From Candidatus Chlorohelix allophototropha (GTDB taxonomy: Bacteria > Chloroflexota > Chloroflexia > Chloroheliales > Chloroheliaceae), in contig NZ_CP128399.1 in the NCBI RefSeq assembly GCF_030389965.1, forward strand, positions 1,664,934-1,728,933: a stretch of 64,000 nt of DNA. The letters are read 5' to 3'. The notes beneath the pieces were generated by a model. The model ran no database searches. It had not been told where the DNA came from and was given only the letters and a program-made list of their open reading frames with translations. Position numbers and translations under genes: made by a program. This document shows positions 8,908 to 17,099 of the stretch, piece after piece. The first letter of the stretch is position 1; every line of letters starts with the position of its first letter.

Positions 8908-9925
8908 AGTTCGCTCTCCGCTCTATAAATATGAAATTGAAGACGGTGAAGACCAATAGTAATGTCAGAAGCAGAATTGTCATGGCATACACATAACCCC
9001 GGTCACGCGGTTCATTTAAATGCTGATAGATGAAATAAAGAATCAGGTTGCTGCGGTTAGCCGGATTACCTTCGCCCAGCGCGTAAAGCGGGTCGGCAGT
9101 TTGGAATGCGCCTACCCCTGCAATGACCAGTACAAAGAGCGTTGTACCGTTCAAAAGCGGAATAGTAAGGTTAAACATACGCTTGAGTGCACTTGCGCCA
9201 TCAAGTTGGGCTGCCTCATAAATATCCTGCGGCAGATTCTGTAAACCTGCGAGGTAGAAAATCATGTAAAAGCCGGTTTGTTTCCAGATTACCACCAGCA
9301 TAATCGAAATAAGCGCCCAATTAGCATCGCGGTTCCAACCCTGTGCAGGCAAACCGATCGCTTTGAGGGTGGTGTTTAGCATACCGAAACTGTCCGCAAA
9401 GAAAAAAGCCCAGATACTGGCTGCGCTCAATAGCGGCAATAATACGGGATAAAAAATGCCGGTGCGGTAAATGGAGGTCAGCTTCAATTTTTGGTTCAGC
9501 AACAGCGCCAGCAAAAAAGCCAGAATGACACAAACTGGAACAGTTACGGCTACAAATACCAAAGTGTTGACAAATACCCGTTGGAAGTTATCTTCCTGCC
9601 CGATGACGGTATTATTGTCGAATAGGTCGAGATAATTCTTTAAGCCTACAAATTCCGCTTCCTGTTGTACAGTGCGGGGAGGCTTAACGGTACTTTGGAT
9701 GGCAGAGTTGATAGTTGGAATGAAGGTGAACAGGGTTATTAAAGCTAAGGTCGGCAAAATGAGCAGATAGGGGAAAATAGCGCGTCCTAGCGATTTTCGT
9801 TTGGCATTTGCTTTAAAGGCAACTGCTATTGAGTCCGTATTTTTGGCTTCTATTAATGCTTGCTTTGATTCTTGTTCCATTAGTTTTATTTCGAGAAGAG
9901 TACATTTAAAATGGTAAAAATGCAT
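8897..9925 (-). CDS. Sugar ABC transporter permease, MalF/UgpA type
   Basis: A 342-residue membrane protein with an N-terminal cytoplasmic segment, then six membrane segments and the EAA loop YEAAQLDGASALKRMFNLTIP. It forms the heterodimeric channel with the product of 8044-8907. The ATG at 9925 has AAGG only three bases away; a second ATG at 9880 (protein starting MEQESKQALI) is equally possible since the N-terminal extension is not conserved. A palindromic repeat lies just upstream. Confidence 0.88.
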   Translation of the reverse strand: MHFYHFKCTLLEIKLMEQESKQALIEAKNTDSIAVAFKANAKRKSLGRAIFPYLLILPTLALITLFTFIPTINSAIQSTVKPPRTVQQEAEFVGLKNYLDLFDNNTVIGQEDNFQRVFVNTLVFVAVTVPVCVILAFLLALLLNQKLKLTSIYRTGIFYPVLLPLLSAASIWAFFFADSFGMLNTTLKAIGLPAQGWNRDANWALISIMLVVIWKQTGFYMIFYLAGLQNLPQDIYEAAQLDGASALKRMFNLTIPLLNGTTLFVLVIAGVGAFQTADPLYALGEGNPANRSNLILYFIYQHLNEPRDRGYVYAMTILLLTLLLVFTVFNFIFIERRANYED

Positions 9926-9934
9926 TTACCTTAG

Positions 9935-9960
9935 AGGCAAGGGGTTTATGCCCCTTGCCT
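9935..9960. repeat. Dispersed 26-bp hairpin repeat, copy A
   Basis: Perfect 10-bp arms AGGCAAGGGG and CCCCTTGCCT around a TTTATG loop. It lies between the binding-protein gene and the MalF-type gene. The same hairpin recurs at 29637, 40650, 41825, 46887 and 48191. No T-run follows in the direction of transcription, so it is not a standard terminator; it could stabilise or attenuate the polycistronic mRNA. Confidence 0.85.
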
Positions 9961-9999
9961 GAAATCACCTCTAAAACGAAAACCCTTCTCAGCTAAAGG

Positions 10000-11442
10000 T
10001 TAATCTTTGTAGTCAGCCAGAAGCTTATCGGCTTCTTTTTGAGCATCATCCAGCGCTTTAGCAGGGTCTTTATCGCCGGTTACTGCCGATTGTACTGCTT
10101 TACCCAGAATTTGCTGTACGGTAGCGCCTTCATGAGTAGCCAGTTCTTTAGCGGCGTATTGCAATTGATCACGGGCTACCGCATATTGAGGTTTATCTGC
10201 AACCAGCTTTTTCAATACGTCAGTATCCCATGCAGCTTTGCGCGGTGCAACATAGCCAGTAACAGTAGTCCAGTCCGCCAAACGAGCAGGTTCGGTCAGG
10301 AACTTAATGAACTGATAAGCCGCTTTTTGCTTTTCGGGTGAGCTTTTCTTCATAATGTAAAGGTTGCCGCCGCCGGTAGGAGCGCCGTAACCTTTAGAAC
10401 CAGCAGGTAAGAAAGATACGCCCACATCGAACTTCGCTCCACCTAAGATGGTGGTAAGGCTACCGGTGGTGTGGTAGATCATCGCGGCGTTGCCGGAGAT
10501 AAAGTCTTTAGGCGTGTCGCTCCAGACTATTACACCCTTTGGCATAGCTTTGTAATCGTTTACAAGGCTTACAAAATTCTTCAAACCCTCGGTAGCGGCA
10601 GGGGTGTTAAAGAATACTTTGTTAGCAGCCTCGCCCACTACGTTTTGCCCGTTAGAAATGGCAAAGCCCTGATACAGCCAATAGGGGAAACCATCGGAAG
10701 GAATCTTGATACCCCAGCGGCTACCGTCAGCTTTGGTCAATTTCTGAGCCATGTCAGCCATTTCCTTGAAGGTTGTAGGTGGCTTGTTTGGGTCTAATCC
10801 AACTTCTTTGAAAAGGTCTTTGTTGTAATAAAGTACCGGGGTACTGCGTTGGAAAGGAATACCCCAAGTTTTGCCGTTGGCTTGGCTATTAGCCATAAAA
10901 CCGGGATAGAAATCCTTGACCCAAGCATCTCCGGTGGTGTCACCCTTGATTAAATCGTCAAAAGAAACAACCAGCCCATTATCGGCGAGGGTATAAAGGT
11001 CAGTGCTGAGCATAATTGCTACATCAGCAGTAGAGCCACCGCCGCCAACTTCGGTCTGGATTTTCTTCAAAACATCGGCATAACCACCCGCATAGACGGT
11101 ATTGATTTTAATGTTGGGATTAGCCTTAGTAAAATCATCCGCATATTTCTTGAAGGTTTGGGGGATAGGACCATCTACTGCTGTTGGGAAGTAGAAGGTC
11201 AGTTCAATTGCTTGTGCGCTTGCCGCAGCAGTAGTAGCCGCCGCAGCGGTGGTAGTAGCTGCGGTAGTCGCGGCAGCCGCCGTAGTGGTAGTGGCCGCCG
11301 CTGTAGTCGCTGCTGCGGTAGTGGTAGTAGCGGCCGTTGTGGTAGCGGGTACAGGAGTGGCAGTGTTATCACCGCAGGCAACCATTATAGCAGCCAGCAT
11401 CAGTAGAGCAACAAAAGCTCCTAAACGTTTAAAGGATTTCAA
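10000..11442 (-). CDS. Sugar-type (family 1) solute-binding lipoprotein
   Basis: A secreted lipoprotein of about 480 residues. The lipobox MVAC is followed by GDNTATPV and then about 50 residues of almost pure Ala and Thr. The mature domain is a family 1 binding protein: SRWGIKIPSDGFPYWLYQGF, MIYHTTGSLTTILGG and APTGGGNLYIMKKSSPEKQ are typical of the ligand-binding lobes and hinge. With the two permeases downstream it forms a CUT1 importer; the ATPase must be encoded elsewhere. I place the start at the TTG at 11442 because AAAGGAG lies eight bases before it; the GTG at 11460 overlaps this site and has no SD of its own. Confidence 0.92.
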   Translation of the reverse strand: MKSFKRLGAFVALLMLAAIMVACGDNTATPVPATTTAATTTTAAATTAAATTTTAAAATTAATTTAAAATTAAASAQAIELTFYFPTAVDGPIPQTFKKYADDFTKANPNIKINTVYAGGYADVLKKIQTEVGGGGSTADVAIMLSTDLYTLADNGLVVSFDDLIKGDTTGDAWVKDFYPGFMANSQANGKTWGIPFQRSTPVLYYNKDLFKEVGLDPNKPPTTFKEMADMAQKLTKADGSRWGIKIPSDGFPYWLYQGFAISNGQNVVGEAANKVFFNTPAATEGLKNFVSLVNDYKAMPKGVIVWSDTPKDFISGNAAMIYHTTGSLTTILGGAKFDVGVSFLPAGSKGYGAPTGGGNLYIMKKSSPEKQKAAYQFIKFLTEPARLADWTTVTGYVAPRKAAWDTDVLKKLVADKPQYAVARDQLQYAAKELATHEGATVQQILGKAVQSAVTGDKDPAKALDDAQKEADKLLADYKD

Positions 11443-11603
11443 TACTCTCTCTCCTTTCACACAATAAAGACAGCTTGAATACTGTCATTTGGGGTTCTAT
11501 CATCCAATTTCCAGAGCTATGGTTTTGGAAGATACTTATAAGGGTATCAAGTTCCTATTAATAAATATTTAATCAATGGTTAAAGGGATGTTAAGCACAT
11601 TAT

Positions 11604-12455
11604 TTACCAACGGTCTGCAATTGCACCGGGTAACTTGAAATCCAGCCCAACCTCGGAGGGGATTGCATCCGGTGAGACGGGAATGACGGTTTTGTTACGG
11701 GCAACCTCCAACATATCAGCAATATTATCATGGATGGCAAGTCGGCGCAGATGTAATATCGTTGGGAAAATCAGGTTAAAATCACCCGCTTCGTAGCGCG
11801 CGAGAGCGGTTCTTGGGCTAATCCAGAGACCATGCGTTGTTTCCAGATAATCTGACTCGGCAATTTGGTCGGGTTGTGCCAATGTCACGAAAAAGCGCGT
11901 ATCGTAGCGGATAGGCTCAACAAAAGGGGTTATCCAGTGTGAATAATATACCAAACGGCTGGCATCCAGCAATAAGTTTTCCTGTGTCAGAATATCCCGG
12001 AAGCTGATTTCATGGACATGCAATTGATCGCGGTAACGGGCATATTTGTGATGTTCTGCCGAGCCTTCCAAAAGCTCGAACGATTCGCCCGTTTCTTTGT
12101 GTATTGCTAGCAATACGCCCGCTTCTTCAAAAAGCTCACGGAAGGTCGTTACAAAAAGACCTTTTTCCTGTGTAGCGGTCAGTGGTGTGCCTTGATCGTA
12201 GGCACCTTCGCCCGGTAAATCCCGAAAAAGCGTGCCTTCCGGAGAATCTAACTTGAGCAATGCCAGCGTTTCAGGTTCATAATCATGCGTTTCCAGACCA
12301 CCGCCCGGAAAAACATAGCGATCGGGCATAAATTTGCTGCGGGAGTGCCTCCGCAACATAAAAACTTCCATCACGTCATCCGGGTTGGCAGTAGGGCGTA
12401 CCACCATTACGGTTGCGCTAGGTTTGGGTGTCACCGGTTGGCTAGAATTGCTCAT
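11604..12455 (-). CDS. Nudix hydrolase, possibly NUDT19-like
   Basis: A 283-residue Nudix protein. The N-terminal strand TVMVVRPTANPDDVMEVFML and VFPGGGLE begin the Nudix fold, and FRELFEEAGVLLA is the RExxEExG half of the Nudix box. Between the two halves lie roughly 45 extra residues; the animal NUDT19 family of acyl-CoA diphosphatases has an insert of this kind. The substrate may therefore be a CoA derivative, but this is inference. It is transcribed from the opposite strand to the tannase-like gene, and the spacer upstream carries a transposase remnant. Confidence 0.82.
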   Translation of the reverse strand: MSNSSQPVTPKPSATVMVVRPTANPDDVMEVFMLRRHSRSKFMPDRYVFPGGGLETHDYEPETLALLKLDSPEGTLFRDLPGEGAYDQGTPLTATQEKGLFVTTFRELFEEAGVLLAIHKETGESFELLEGSAEHHKYARYRDQLHVHEISFRDILTQENLLLDASRLVYYSHWITPFVEPIRYDTRFFVTLAQPDQIAESDYLETTHGLWISPRTALARYEAGDFNLIFPTILHLRRLAIHDNIADMLEVARNKTVIPVSPDAIPSEVGLDFKLPGAIADRW

Positions 12456-12600
12456 AGCTTTATTACCAATTGCTCATATGAAAATTGAAAATGCTCTTGA
12501 ACTGAAATTTGAGATAAAGGATTATACCATTAAATCAATCTGAACTGTAACAGCCCTGATAGGCTCAGTTGACAAGACTGGTTGAAGTTGTCAAAGCTAA

Positions 12601-12845
12601 CCGACAAAGAGCAGGGCGCGCTACGAGCAACTTTACTGGCTCTTGATTAGGTATAGGGTTTGGCAGCTAATCCTTCTACCCAAGAGGGTTGGAAACGGGC
12701 TAAGCCCAAGTAGAGCAAGCCTAAAAAACTGTTGGATTGGCTTGAAAGGCAGCACCAGCAAGTGTTGCTGTTCGCCTATCGTTTTGAGGCGCCACTTGAT
12801 ACCAACTTTGCAGAGCGCGCTATTCGAACGGTGAAAATTTGCTGA
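12601..12845 (+). pseudogene. IS66-type transposase remnant, C-terminal DDE part
   Basis: Translating the frame that ends with TGA at 12843 gives GLAANPSTQEGWKRAKPK, a TAG stop, then SKPKKLLDWLERQHQQ and FAYRFEAPLDTNFAERAIRT. These align with the conserved IS66 transposase end (GLAANP, QSKAKNLLDRL, PFDNNQAERDLRMVK). The TAG stands where IS66 proteins have Gln, so it is a CAG-to-TAG change. Upstream, the continuation (RYEQLYWL) is in another frame, so there is also a frameshift. The rest of the transposase is gone. The surrounding gap (12456-13066) holds no other gene; I could not define terminal inverted repeats. Confidence 0.8.
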
Positions 12846-13066
12846 TAGCACTCCTTGATACTATTAGAGGACAACCTCCGCTTCCCAATCTACTCGCCTG
12901 CACTTTTGCGATTGGGAAAATAGCCCGCTAATTAAGAATTTTCTCAGTATTCTCTCAGGATTAGCTAAGCATACTTGGATATACTAATGCCTGTTGGATT
13001 GCTCACGAAAATTTTCACGAACACTCATCATTTTATTCAAAATTGTAAAAAAAAGGAAGCCAGTTT

Positions 13067-14740
13067 ATGAGAAAGAATTTCAATTCGGGTACACTCCGAA
13101 AATGGCGGTTGTTTCTGTCACTGACGGGGCTTTTTACCCTAGTCCTGACGGCTTGTGGCGACTCCACTAGTACTGCCGTACCCCCCACATCTACGGTAGC
13201 CGCCAGTACTACTGCGGCGGCAACCACCGCTCAGACTACCGCAACTTCAACCAAAGCTTCTACCACTGCGGCGGCAACTACTGCGGCATCAACCAACGGC
13301 GCTGATCCTTTATTATTTCCTGTGAATAACTTTACTGAGCAAACAGTGACTGTGACTACCTCTACAGGTACGAAGGAGGTTACTTACCGTCTATATCAGC
13401 ACATCACTTATGTCGCAAAACCTGTAGATGCTAACTATCAGAGCATGGATGTCAAGGTTCCGGTTAAGGTTGATGGAAAGGCTGTAGATGCCACGAACGC
13501 TCCTATCTTGTTCGGAAATTCAGTTGGCGGCTATATGTCATCGAGTAACACGAGCAGTGGCACGAACCCGGGTGGTATGGGCGGCACCGGTATGAATGGC
13601 GCACCACCTATGGGAAGTAAAGGCGGCGCTCCGGGTGGAAACAGTAGCGGTGTGAGTCGGAATACAGACCTTGCGCTTGCAGCGGGTTATGTGGTGGTAG
13701 CTCCCGGCGCACGTGGTCGGGATAATCAAGCAGCAGATGGCACTTACTATGGCAAAGCGCCTGCTGCCATTGTAGATTTGAAGTCCGCCATTCGCTACAT
13801 TCGCCATAACAAAGGTATCATCCCCGGCAATACAGACTGGATTGTCTCGACCGGCGTTAGTGCGGGTGGCGCTCTTTCCGCGCTTCTTGGCGCTTCCGGT
13901 AACAGTCATTTATATGACAGCTATTTCAAGGAGATTGGCGCGGCTGACGAGGATGATACTATTTTTGCTAGCGCGGACTTCTGCCCTATTATGGATCTGG
14001 AAAATGCCGATATGGCTTATGAGTGGATGTTCGGAACAATACCGCTTAACGGTAAATTGGTCGACCAGACCCTTTCTCAACAGTTAAAAAATGCCTTTGC
14101 TACTTACCAGACATCTCTTAACCTAAAAGGTGCAAATAATTTTGGCACTATCACTGCAGATAACTACGGTAACTATCTTGTGCAGACCTATTTGATTCCT
14201 TCGGCAAACAAGTACCTGAGCGCGTTAACTGATGAAAAACGTGCCACATACCTAGCAACTAATAGCTGGATTACATGGTCTAACAATTCGGCTACATTTA
14301 CCTTTGACGACTATGTCAAACATGTTGGCAGAATGAAGAGCCTCACGGCTTTTGACGCTCTTGACCTGACACAGGCTGAGAACATTTTGTTCGGGAATAA
14401 AACTACCAACGCACGTCATTTTACTAATTTCAGCTTGCAACAATCCAGCGGTAACACAACTGCCGAGGTTGCCAGCGACCTGAAAACGGTGGTAAATCTG
14501 ATGAATCCTATGTATTTCATCTCTCAAAATTCCAGCGGAGTCGCCAAATACTGGTGGATTCGCTACGGTTCCTCTGATAACAATACTGCGCTTAGCGTCA
14601 TCATCAATCTTGCTACTAGCTTGGAAAATAAGGGCAAGGATGTGAATACCTTACTTTATTGGGACGCAGGACACGGAGCAGATGAAGATCCTGAAGCTTT
14701 CATCGCTTGGATTGGTAAGATAACTGGTTTTACTAAATAA
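13067..14740 (+). CDS. Tannase-like (subtype B) secreted alpha/beta-hydrolase lipoprotein
   Basis: A 557-residue lipoprotein: signal peptide with lipobox LTAC (Cys 30), a Thr/Ala linker to about residue 80, then the catalytic domain. The nucleophile motif is TGVSAGGALSALLG (Ser 265); the likely Asp is D504 in YGSSDNNTALS and the His is H536 in WDAGHGADED. The 32-residue Asp-His spacing equals that of Lactobacillus plantarum tannase (D419/H451). A Gly/Ser/Met-rich insert (about 158-198) is unusual. The enzyme should hydrolyse an ester, perhaps a phenolic ester, at the cell surface; the substrate is not proven. AGGAAG lies before the ATG. Both flanks carry IS66 remnants, which suggests past transfer. 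Confidence 0.8.
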   Translation: MRKNFNSGTLRKWRLFLSLTGLFTLVLTACGDSTSTAVPPTSTVAASTTAAATTAQTTATSTKASTTAAATTAASTNGADPLLFPVNNFTEQTVTVTTSTGTKEVTYRLYQHITYVAKPVDANYQSMDVKVPVKVDGKAVDATNAPILFGNSVGGYMSSSNTSSGTNPGGMGGTGMNGAPPMGSKGGAPGGNSSGVSRNTDLALAAGYVVVAPGARGRDNQAADGTYYGKAPAAIVDLKSAIRYIRHNKGIIPGNTDWIVSTGVSAGGALSALLGASGNSHLYDSYFKEIGAADEDDTIFASADFCPIMDLENADMAYEWMFGTIPLNGKLVDQTLSQQLKNAFATYQTSLNLKGANNFGTITADNYGNYLVQTYLIPSANKYLSALTDEKRATYLATNSWITWSNNSATFTFDDYVKHVGRMKSLTAFDALDLTQAENILFGNKTTNARHFTNFSLQQSSGNTTAEVASDLKTVVNLMNPMYFISQNSSGVAKYWWIRYGSSDNNTALSVIINLATSLENKGKDVNTLLYWDAGHGADEDPEAFIAWIGKITGFTK

Positions 14741-14757
14741 GCTTTTGTTGTAATTAC

Positions 14758-14996
14758 TCAGGTAATGGAAACAGGGATAAGAGGGCAACCCAAGAAGGCT
14801 TGTTGCAAAACATAAAAGGCACTCTTACCCTGCTTCCGCAGTGTGGAAAAATGTCTGCGGCTGCAACTGAAAAGTTGCTCCCTGCTTTCTTCGAAAATAG
14901 GTGGAAACCTTTAGTACACCTTAACCATTCGTAAGTCCAGTTCTGCCTGATTGTTGGTAAAAGACATCTTAAAATCATAGGCAAATTGCTTGTGCT
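14758..14996 (-). pseudogene. IS66-type transposase remnant, C-terminal end
   Basis: Read on the minus strand, one frame gives FAYDFKMSFTNNQAELDLRM then VKVY, an in-frame TAA, and continues with RRHFSTLRKQGKSAFYVLQQ and AFLGCPLIP before a TGA. This matches the IS66 transposase terminus (DNNQAERDLRMVKVxQKISG, then STxRKQG and ALxGRPFxP). The sequence differs from the remnant at 12601-12845, so two different insertion sequences decayed here. They sit on opposite strands with their 3' ends facing the tannase-like gene. The only long open frame in this interval is a different frame and is not a gene. Confidence 0.8.
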
Positions 14997-15043
14997 ACCT
15001 ACTTCTTTTCACCCCGTGAACAGAGTTACTACGAGCTAAAAGT

Positions 15044-16066
15044 TCAGTCGAAATTTTGAGCTTCGAGGAGGGCTTTTTCAAGCTCAGGCGGTAGGGGAGC
15101 TTGAAACTCGCGATATTCGCCAGTAGAGGGTAAAGCCAAACCAAGCAAAGCAGCATGCAAAAACTGGCGTTTGAGATTCAGGGTAGGTTTGCGCCTCCCG
15201 TAAACCGGATCGCCTGTAACGGGATGCCCCATATAAGCGAAATGGACGCGAATCTGGTGGGTGCGTCCGGTGTGTAAACGCGCCATTAGCAGGGTATGGC
15301 GGGCGAAATAAGCGAGCACTTTGTATTCGGTGCGGGCGGGTTTACCGTTACGCACTACCGCCATTTGTTTGCGAGCTTTGGGGTCGCGTCCAATTGGAGC
15401 GTCGATAATCCCGGCAGGGGGTTGCACATTTCCTTCGACTAGCACCGTATATTCTTTGAGGGTGCTTTGTTCTTTCATTTGACCGATGAGGCTGTTCAGG
15501 GCTTTATCGGTTTTTGCTACTACCAGCAAACCACTGGTGTCCTTATCCAGCCTGTGAACTATGCCAGGACGAATATTGCCGTTGATATTCAGGTTAGGGA
15601 CATGATAAAGCAAGGCGTTAACCAGCGTGCCGCTGTAGTGGCCCGGTGCGGGGTGTACTACCAGTCCTGCCGGTTTATTGATAACCATAATATCGTCGTC
15701 CGAATAAACCACATCAAGTGGGATAGCTTCGGGCGCGAGATGCGCCAACGGGGCGGGTGGCGGCACTATCAAATGAATCAGGTCGGCTTCGCGCAGTTTG
15801 TAACCCGATTTGACAATAGTGCCGTTGATCGTCAGGTTTCCTTCTTCTATCAAGCGTTGCACATGCCCACGCGACAGGTCGGGGCGCATATTTGAAACGA
15901 GCTTATCCAGTCGCTCACCTTTGTCGGTGGCTGTAACGGTGTAACTCATTTCAGCGGGTAAAGTTGGATCAATAGTGATTGCATCCAGATTCTCGCCAAT
16001 TAGGTCGATATCCAGATCATCCTGAAATAATTCCAAATCGTCAAGGGACAGGGGTTCGAAAGACAT
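15044..16066 (-). CDS. rluD: RluD-type 23S rRNA pseudouridine synthase
   Basis: A 340-residue RluA-family enzyme: an N-terminal S4 RNA-binding domain (about 45-105) and the catalytic domain with HRLDKDTSGLLVVAKTD, where Asp 174 is the nucleophile, and the closing motif RTHQIRVHFAYMGHPVTGDP. The S4 domain points to the RluC/RluD subgroup that modifies 23S rRNA. The first 40 residues are an acidic extension. Its ATG shares one base with the lspA stop (TAATG), so the two are co-translated; the lspA-rluD order is common in bacteria. Confidence 0.9.
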   Translation of the reverse strand: MSFEPLSLDDLELFQDDLDIDLIGENLDAITIDPTLPAEMSYTVTATDKGERLDKLVSNMRPDLSRGHVQRLIEEGNLTINGTIVKSGYKLREADLIHLIVPPPAPLAHLAPEAIPLDVVYSDDDIMVINKPAGLVVHPAPGHYSGTLVNALLYHVPNLNINGNIRPGIVHRLDKDTSGLLVVAKTDKALNSLIGQMKEQSTLKEYTVLVEGNVQPPAGIIDAPIGRDPKARKQMAVVRNGKPARTEYKVLAYFARHTLLMARLHTGRTHQIRVHFAYMGHPVTGDPVYGRRKPTLNLKRQFLHAALLGLALPSTGEYREFQAPLPPELEKALLEAQNFD

Positions 16067-16626
16067 TATATGTTATCGCTCTTTGTAGAATTGTCGCGGT
16101 TTTCGCGTAATGACCTGAAGATGGTTACCAGCAAAAGGGTAGCTACTCCAACATTCAGGCTGACATCTGCCACATTAAAATTTTTGAAAATTTCAGCCCA
16201 AGGTAGGTTTATCATGTCGGTGACTGCCCCATTTTTAAAAAGGCGATCAGAGAGGTTGCCCACTGCCCCGGCAAGCAGCAAAGCTACACAGAATTGATAC
16301 CAGCAGTCAGTAGTGCCTCTCGTTACGTACCAGATAATAATTCCGATACTGGCAAGGCTGGCGACCAGCGCAAAAAACCACGGCGAGTTTTGTAGTATGC
16401 TGAAAGAAGCCCCGGTGTTTTTTACGTAACGGAAAATTACCAGCCCCCCTAATATTTCCGCCTGATTGCCGCTACCATAGGGACCTAGGTTATTTTCGGT
16501 CAACCATTTAGTGAATTGATCGAGAGCGAATATACCCACAGCAAAACCAAAGGGCCAGTAATATCCCAGCCCTCGTTTTTTCTGGGTTTTATTTTCAGTA
16601 AGGCTATCGGTTTCGTCTGTAATCAA
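16066..16626 (-). CDS. lspA: Lipoprotein signal peptidase (signal peptidase II)
   Basis: A 186-residue membrane protein with four hydrophobic segments. The catalytic aspartates are in GNLSDRLF (D127) and FNVADVSLNVG (D154), the two family signatures. It cleaves the signal peptide of prolipoproteins before the modified Cys, so it would process the seven lipoproteins encoded in this window. The N-terminal 20 residues are a charged extension. It lies 6 bases downstream of the DksA-like gene. Confidence 0.95.
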   Translation of the reverse strand: MITDETDSLTENKTQKKRGLGYYWPFGFAVGIFALDQFTKWLTENNLGPYGSGNQAEILGGLVIFRYVKNTGASFSILQNSPWFFALVASLASIGIIIWYVTRGTTDCWYQFCVALLLAGAVGNLSDRLFKNGAVTDMINLPWAEIFKNFNVADVSLNVGVATLLLVTIFRSLRENRDNSTKSDNI

Positions 16627-16632
16627 TAACTT

Positions 16633-16980
16633 TTACTTCTCTTCACCTACAAGTTTACTTGCCCACGGTAACGCCTCTAGCCGCTCAAAGGGTATGGGCT
16701 TGCCGGATACGACCGAAAGACCATAAGTGCCGTTCTCGAAACGCAGAAGCGCCTTATCAATTTCATTTAGAAGTGAGCGCACTTCCTCACGTTCTGACAT
16801 AATACGCTCTTGCTCGGTTACATCCGAGGCAATATCCGCCATTTCGCTAGGCGAACCTTCGGCGGACTGATCTGCGGCGTTTTCACGGGTATCAATCATT
16901 AAACGGTCGAGTTCTTCTTCCAAACGTGCTTTTTCAGCCAGCAATGTGGCTTTCAGGGCTGTCAGTTGTGCATTATCCAT
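16633..16980 (-). CDS. TraR/DksA-like RNA polymerase-binding protein without zinc cysteines
   Basis: About 115 residues. The N-terminal two thirds form a coiled coil (about 1-80) and the end has the DksA/TraR block GTYGLSVVSGKPIPFERLEA followed by LPW. In standard members this region is GxCxxCGKPIPxxRLEALPWA with a further Cys pair after it; here the first pair is Ser 89 and Ser 92 and the second pair is absent (ending KLVGEEK). So the fold is recognisable but cannot bind zinc in the usual way. The family inserts a coiled coil into the RNA polymerase secondary channel. Start chosen at ATG 16980; a GTG at 17043 would add 21 residues unlike the family. Confidence 0.83.
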   Translation of the reverse strand: MDNAQLTALKATLLAEKARLEEELDRLMIDTRENAADQSAEGSPSEMADIASDVTEQERIMSEREEVRSLLNEIDKALLRFENGTYGLSVVSGKPIPFERLEALPWASKLVGEEK

Positions 16981-17099
16981 AGTTAGGTTCTCTTTCCCGC
17001 AAATTACAGGTTCATCTTTAGTTAATCTGTTAAAACGCGACACTGCGTAGCCAGTCCTGTAAGTTGTCTAACAAGCGTCTTATTAATATTTTACCACAT

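Noticed and set aside
11158-11467. Plus-strand frames over the Ala/Thr linker of the sugar-binding protein
   Set aside because: These Ser/Gly/Arg- or Val/Ala-rich frames arise from the trinucleotide-like repeats coding the linker on the other strand.
12643-12834. 63-residue plus-strand open frame
   Set aside because: The IS66-like protein similarity is in a different frame with a TAG; this frame is an accident apart from a few residues before the frameshift.
14754-14984. 76-residue minus-strand open frame
   Set aside because: It is another frame of the IS66 remnant at 14758-14996; its translation has no transposase similarity or SD.
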